Assembly (NCBI GenBank): GCA_017550765.1 | Contig: JAFZOC010000055.1 | Coordinates: 1 to 9,221, forward strand | Direction: 5' to 3' | Length of the DNA stretch: 9,221 nucleotides | DNA from: Oscillospiraceae bacterium | GTDB taxonomy: Bacteria > Bacillota_A > Clostridia > Oscillospirales > Oscillospiraceae | Part shown: positions 8,138 through 9,221 of the stretch, piece after piece | Position numbering within the stretch: position 1 is the stretch's first letter | Layout: each line of letters opens with the position of its first letter | Position numbers and translations under genes: made by a program | The notes under the pieces: generated by a model | The model's input: the letters and a program-made list of their open reading frames with translations, nothing else | Told to the model about the DNA's origin: nothing | Databases searched by the model: none

Positions 8138-8539
8138 ATGACGATCCGCGCGTATACCGACTATCGGGAGGAGGAGATCCTGCGGCTGTATGGGGCCGTG
8201 GGCTGGACCGCCTACACCCGGGACCCCGGAGCCCTGCGGGAGGGCTACCGGCACTCGCTGCTGGTCCTGGGCGCCTGGGAGGGGGAGGAACTGCTGGGCG
8301 TCGTCCGCGCGGTGGGCGACGGCTGCACCATCGTTTTCGTGCAGGACCTGCTGGTCTTCCCGGAACACCAGCGGAAAGGCGTCGGCTCCGCGCTGCTGCG
8401 GGAGATCCTGGCGCGCTATCGCGAGGTGCGCCAGATCGCTCTGGTGACGGACGACAGCCCCCGGACCCTGGCCTTCTACAAGTCCCTGGGCCTCGTCCCG
8501 CTCTCGGAGCTGGGCTGCGTCGGCTTCCTGCGGGCCTGA
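8138..8539 (+). CDS. GNAT-family N-acetyltransferase
   Basis: Small cytosolic acetyltransferase expected to transfer acetyl from acetyl-CoA to an amine; the substrate is unknown. At 133 residues it is a single GNAT domain. It has strands and VGDG around 59-62, then [20 protein letters not shown], in which Q78-R79-K80-G81-V82-G83 form the acetyl-CoA pyrophosphate loop (motif A). [18 protein letters not shown] (104-121) is the usual C-terminal motif B region with Y114. The ATG is preceded by GGGGGAG, six bases away, in a purine-rich stretch. It starts 55 bases after addA with no terminator or promoter-like island between, so it is probably the third gene of the addBA transcript. The sequence suggests no link to DNA repair. 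It is not RimI-like by any motif I can see. Confidence 0.9.
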   Translation: MTIRAYTDYREEEILRLYGAVGWTAYTRDPGALREGYRHSLLVLGAWEGEELLGVVRAVGDGCTIVFVQDLLVFPEHQRKGVGSALLREILARYREVRQIALVTDDSPRTLAFYKSLGLVPLSELGCVGFLRA

Positions 8540-8551
8540 CCCGGCCGCTGC

Positions 8552-8567
8552 AAAAAAGCCGAAAAAA
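8552..8567 (+). promoter_or_regulatory. Two phased A-tracts upstream of the rpmE promoter, UP-element-like
   Basis: Runs of six A occupy 8552-8557 and 8562-8567, exactly 10 bp apart. They correspond to about -55 to -50 and -45 to -40 from the predicted start. This is where the distal and proximal UP-element halves bind the RNA polymerase alpha C-terminal domains. They stand out in GC-rich DNA. The function is inferred. Confidence 0.6.
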
Positions 8568-8571
8568 GTGC

Positions 8572-8600
8572 TTGCAATTCCCGCAGGGCTGTGTTATCAT
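8572..8600 (+). promoter_or_regulatory. Sigma-A-type promoter of rpmE, extended -10
   Basis: TTGCAA (8572-8577), a 17-bp spacer and TATCAT (8595-8600, five of six consensus bases), with TG at 8592-8593 giving the extended -10. The start is predicted near 8607, about 60 nt before the rpmE ATG. No terminator separates it from the acetyltransferase gene, so readthrough from upstream is also possible. Confidence 0.85.
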
Positions 8601-8606
8601 TCGCTT

Positions 8607-8667
8607 TGCGCCATGTAACTATGCCTTTTGGCACAATCATGGCAGCCTAGATGAGGAGCGTAATACC
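8607..8667 (+). promoter_or_regulatory. Structured leader of rpmE, candidate L31 autoregulatory element
   Basis: The leader begins almost at once with GCCATG (8610-8615), which pairs with CATGGC (8638-8643). Nested inside, TGCC (8622-8625) pairs with GGCA (8630-8633) around a TTTT loop. The result is a two-tier stem with an asymmetric internal loop, followed by GAGGAG (8653-8658), the rpmE ribosome binding site, nine bases from the ATG. L31 leaders that bind the ribosomal protein have been described as RNA families in Firmicutes. Whether this one belongs there needs a covariance-model match; here it rests on position and fold only. Confidence 0.45.
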
Positions 8668-8868
8668 ATGAAGGCTGGCATCCATCCCAACTACAAGCCC
8701 ACCACCATCCGCTGCGCCTGCGGCAACGTGATCGAGACCGGGTCCACCAAGCAGAACATCACCGTTGAAATCTGCTCCAAGTGCCACCCCTTCTTCACCG
8801 GCAAGCAGAAGCTGGTCGACACCAGCGGCCGCGTGGATAAGTTCAACAAGAAGTACGGCATCAAGTGA
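8668..8868 (+). CDS. rpmE: 50S ribosomal protein L31, zinc-binding type
   Basis: Large-subunit ribosomal protein bL31, 66 residues, the same length as the Bacillus RpmE it closely resembles. It begins [20 protein letters not shown] and ends with the family's [12 protein letters not shown] tail. C16 and C18 (CAC) with C36 and C39 (CSKC) form the zinc site, so this is the C+ (zinc-containing) paralogue type rather than the zinc-free YtiA form. The ATG at 8668 is fixed by the family N-terminus and GAGGAG nine bases upstream. The reading frame stays open upstream, but that stretch is promoter and leader. It is a single-gene unit with its own promoter and a downstream hairpin. Confidence 0.98.
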   Translation: MKAGIHPNYKPTTIRCACGNVIETGSTKQNITVEICSKCHPFFTGKQKLVDTSGRVDKFNKKYGIK

Positions 8869-8886
8869 TCGTATAGATCCATCGTC

Positions 8887-8921
8887 AAGAGCCCCCGCTG
8901 CTGGATGCAGCGGGGGCTCTT
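8887..8921. terminator. Long perfect hairpin between convergent genes, probable bidirectional terminator
   Basis: AAGAGCCCCCGCTG (8887-8900) and CAGCGGGGGCTCTT (8908-8921) are perfect 14-bp arms. A further C-G pair closes a 5-base loop. The hairpin starts 18 bases after the rpmE stop and faces the end of the minus-strand gene at 8994. The outer AAGAG/CTCTT pairs put T-rich ends on both strands, but no free T-run follows on either side, so it departs from the classic intrinsic terminator. Confidence 0.7.
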
Positions 8922-8974
8922 GGCATATCCGCATCTGTCCGCAGGCCTCTCCGCGGGACGCAGCGCGGGGGACT

Positions 8975-8994
8975 GGCGCGGCCGCAGCCGCGCC
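8975..8994 (-). repeat. GC-only hairpin at the stop codon of the right-edge gene
   Basis: GGCGCGGC (8975-8982) and GCCGCGCC (8987-8994) form a perfect 8-bp stem with loop CGCA. The arm touches the last base of the minus-strand TAG at 8994-8996. No T-run follows on the minus strand. It may help stop or protect that transcript, or be chance in GC-rich DNA. Confidence 0.35.
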
Positions 8995-9221
8995 TAGATC
9001 ACCCCCGTCAGTTTCAGGATCGCCGCCGCGCCCAGGAGCAGCAGGGCCGCCGGCCACAGCGGGAGCCTCGGCCCCGGCGGCAGGGTCCGGCCCGTCTCCG
9101 CCCGGGCGGCCTCCCGGGCCTGGCGCAGCAGCTCCTCCCGGTCGCAGCCGGGCTCGGCCAGATAGTCGTCCCGCAGGACGTAGAGCACTTCCCGGAAGCG
9201 GGGATCCCGGGGCTGTACCAC
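8994..9221 (-). CDS. Small hypothetical protein with C-terminal hydrophobic segment, N-terminus uncertain
   Basis: I do not recognise this family. The frame enters from the right edge and ends at TAG (8994-8996), giving 75 codons inside the window. The first codon seen is a GTG, but no upstream sequence is available to test it as a start, so the protein may be longer. Residues about 5-45 are charged and likely helical (FREVLYVLRDDY, then REELLRQAREAARAE). A Pro/Gly-rich linker (48-54) leads to one hydrophobic run, LWPAALLLLGAAAILKLTGV, at 55-74. That layout suggests a soluble helical domain held by a single C-terminal membrane segment, but the run is short and the membrane claim is inference. 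It is convergent with rpmE and shares the hairpin between them. Confidence 0.65.
   Translation of the reverse strand: MVQPRDPRFREVLYVLRDDYLAEPGCDREELLRQAREAARAETGRTLPPGPRLPLWPAALLLLGAAAILKLTGVI

Noticed and set aside
4492..8139. Very long open frame on the minus strand opposite addA (about 1215 codons)
   Set aside because: Same reason: addA carries every expected helicase and nuclease motif, while this frame is compositionally biased and motif-free.
6561..8141. Plus-strand open frame of 526 codons inside addA
   Set aside because: Out of frame with an intact addA, Pro/Gly/Ala/Arg-rich, and no recognisable domain.
8540..8571. Possible terminator after the acetyltransferase gene
   Set aside because: CGGC and GCCG can pair weakly, but the following bases on the coding strand are A rather than T; the A-runs fit an upstream promoter element better.
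8572..8667. In-frame upstream extension of rpmE
   Set aside because: It would begin with the TTG of the -35 box and translate the promoter. L31 has a fixed 66-residue length and an obvious ribosome binding site before the ATG at 8668.
1..9221. Mobile elements, tRNA or rRNA genes, toxin-antitoxin or new defence modules
   Set aside because: No transposase or integrase motif, terminal repeats, tRNA-like clover or rRNA segment was seen. AddAB can attack phage DNA ends, but it is a known housekeeping enzyme here.

Overview
The window looks like chromosomal housekeeping DNA from a GC-rich Firmicute, most likely a clostridial gut lineage of the Oscillospiraceae type. This is inferred from four things: the addB-then-addA gene order and AddAB family of Firmicutes, a zinc-ribbon L31 nearly colinear with the Bacillus form, sigma-A-type promoters with 17-bp spacers, and strong AGGAGG-like ribosome binding sites. 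Base composition is very GC-rich in genes and gaps; only the promoters are AT-rich. The species cannot be fixed from the sequence.

Layout. Bases 1-848 (minus) hold most of a class I/II PLP-dependent aminotransferase, cut by the left edge. Its extended -10 promoter at 889-917 is followed by a perfect 12-bp palindrome at the predicted transcription start. A GC-rich gap (901-1256) separates it from the divergent addBA operon. The gap has no convincing gene, but it carries the addB promoter (1084-1112) and a leader of about 138 nt with four successive GC-rich stems. addB (1257-4592, GTG start) and addA (4585-8082) overlap by 8 bases and encode the two subunits of the AddAB helicase-nuclease. A GNAT acetyltransferase (8138-8539) follows after 55 bases, probably in the same transcript. 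rpmE (8668-8868, ribosomal protein L31) has its own promoter with two phased A-tracts upstream and a short structured leader. A long perfect hairpin (8887-8921) closes it. The right edge holds the C-terminal part of a small, unidentified, possibly membrane-anchored protein on the minus strand.

How the genes work together. AddA and AddB form one enzyme that processes double-strand DNA ends for recombination. The aminotransferase, acetyltransferase and L31 are functionally unrelated neighbours as far as the sequence shows. I found no mobile element, CRISPR array, tRNA, rRNA, toxin-antitoxin pair or recognisable undescribed system. What merits a second look is regulatory: the aminotransferase palindrome, the structured addBA leader, and the rpmE promoter and leader.
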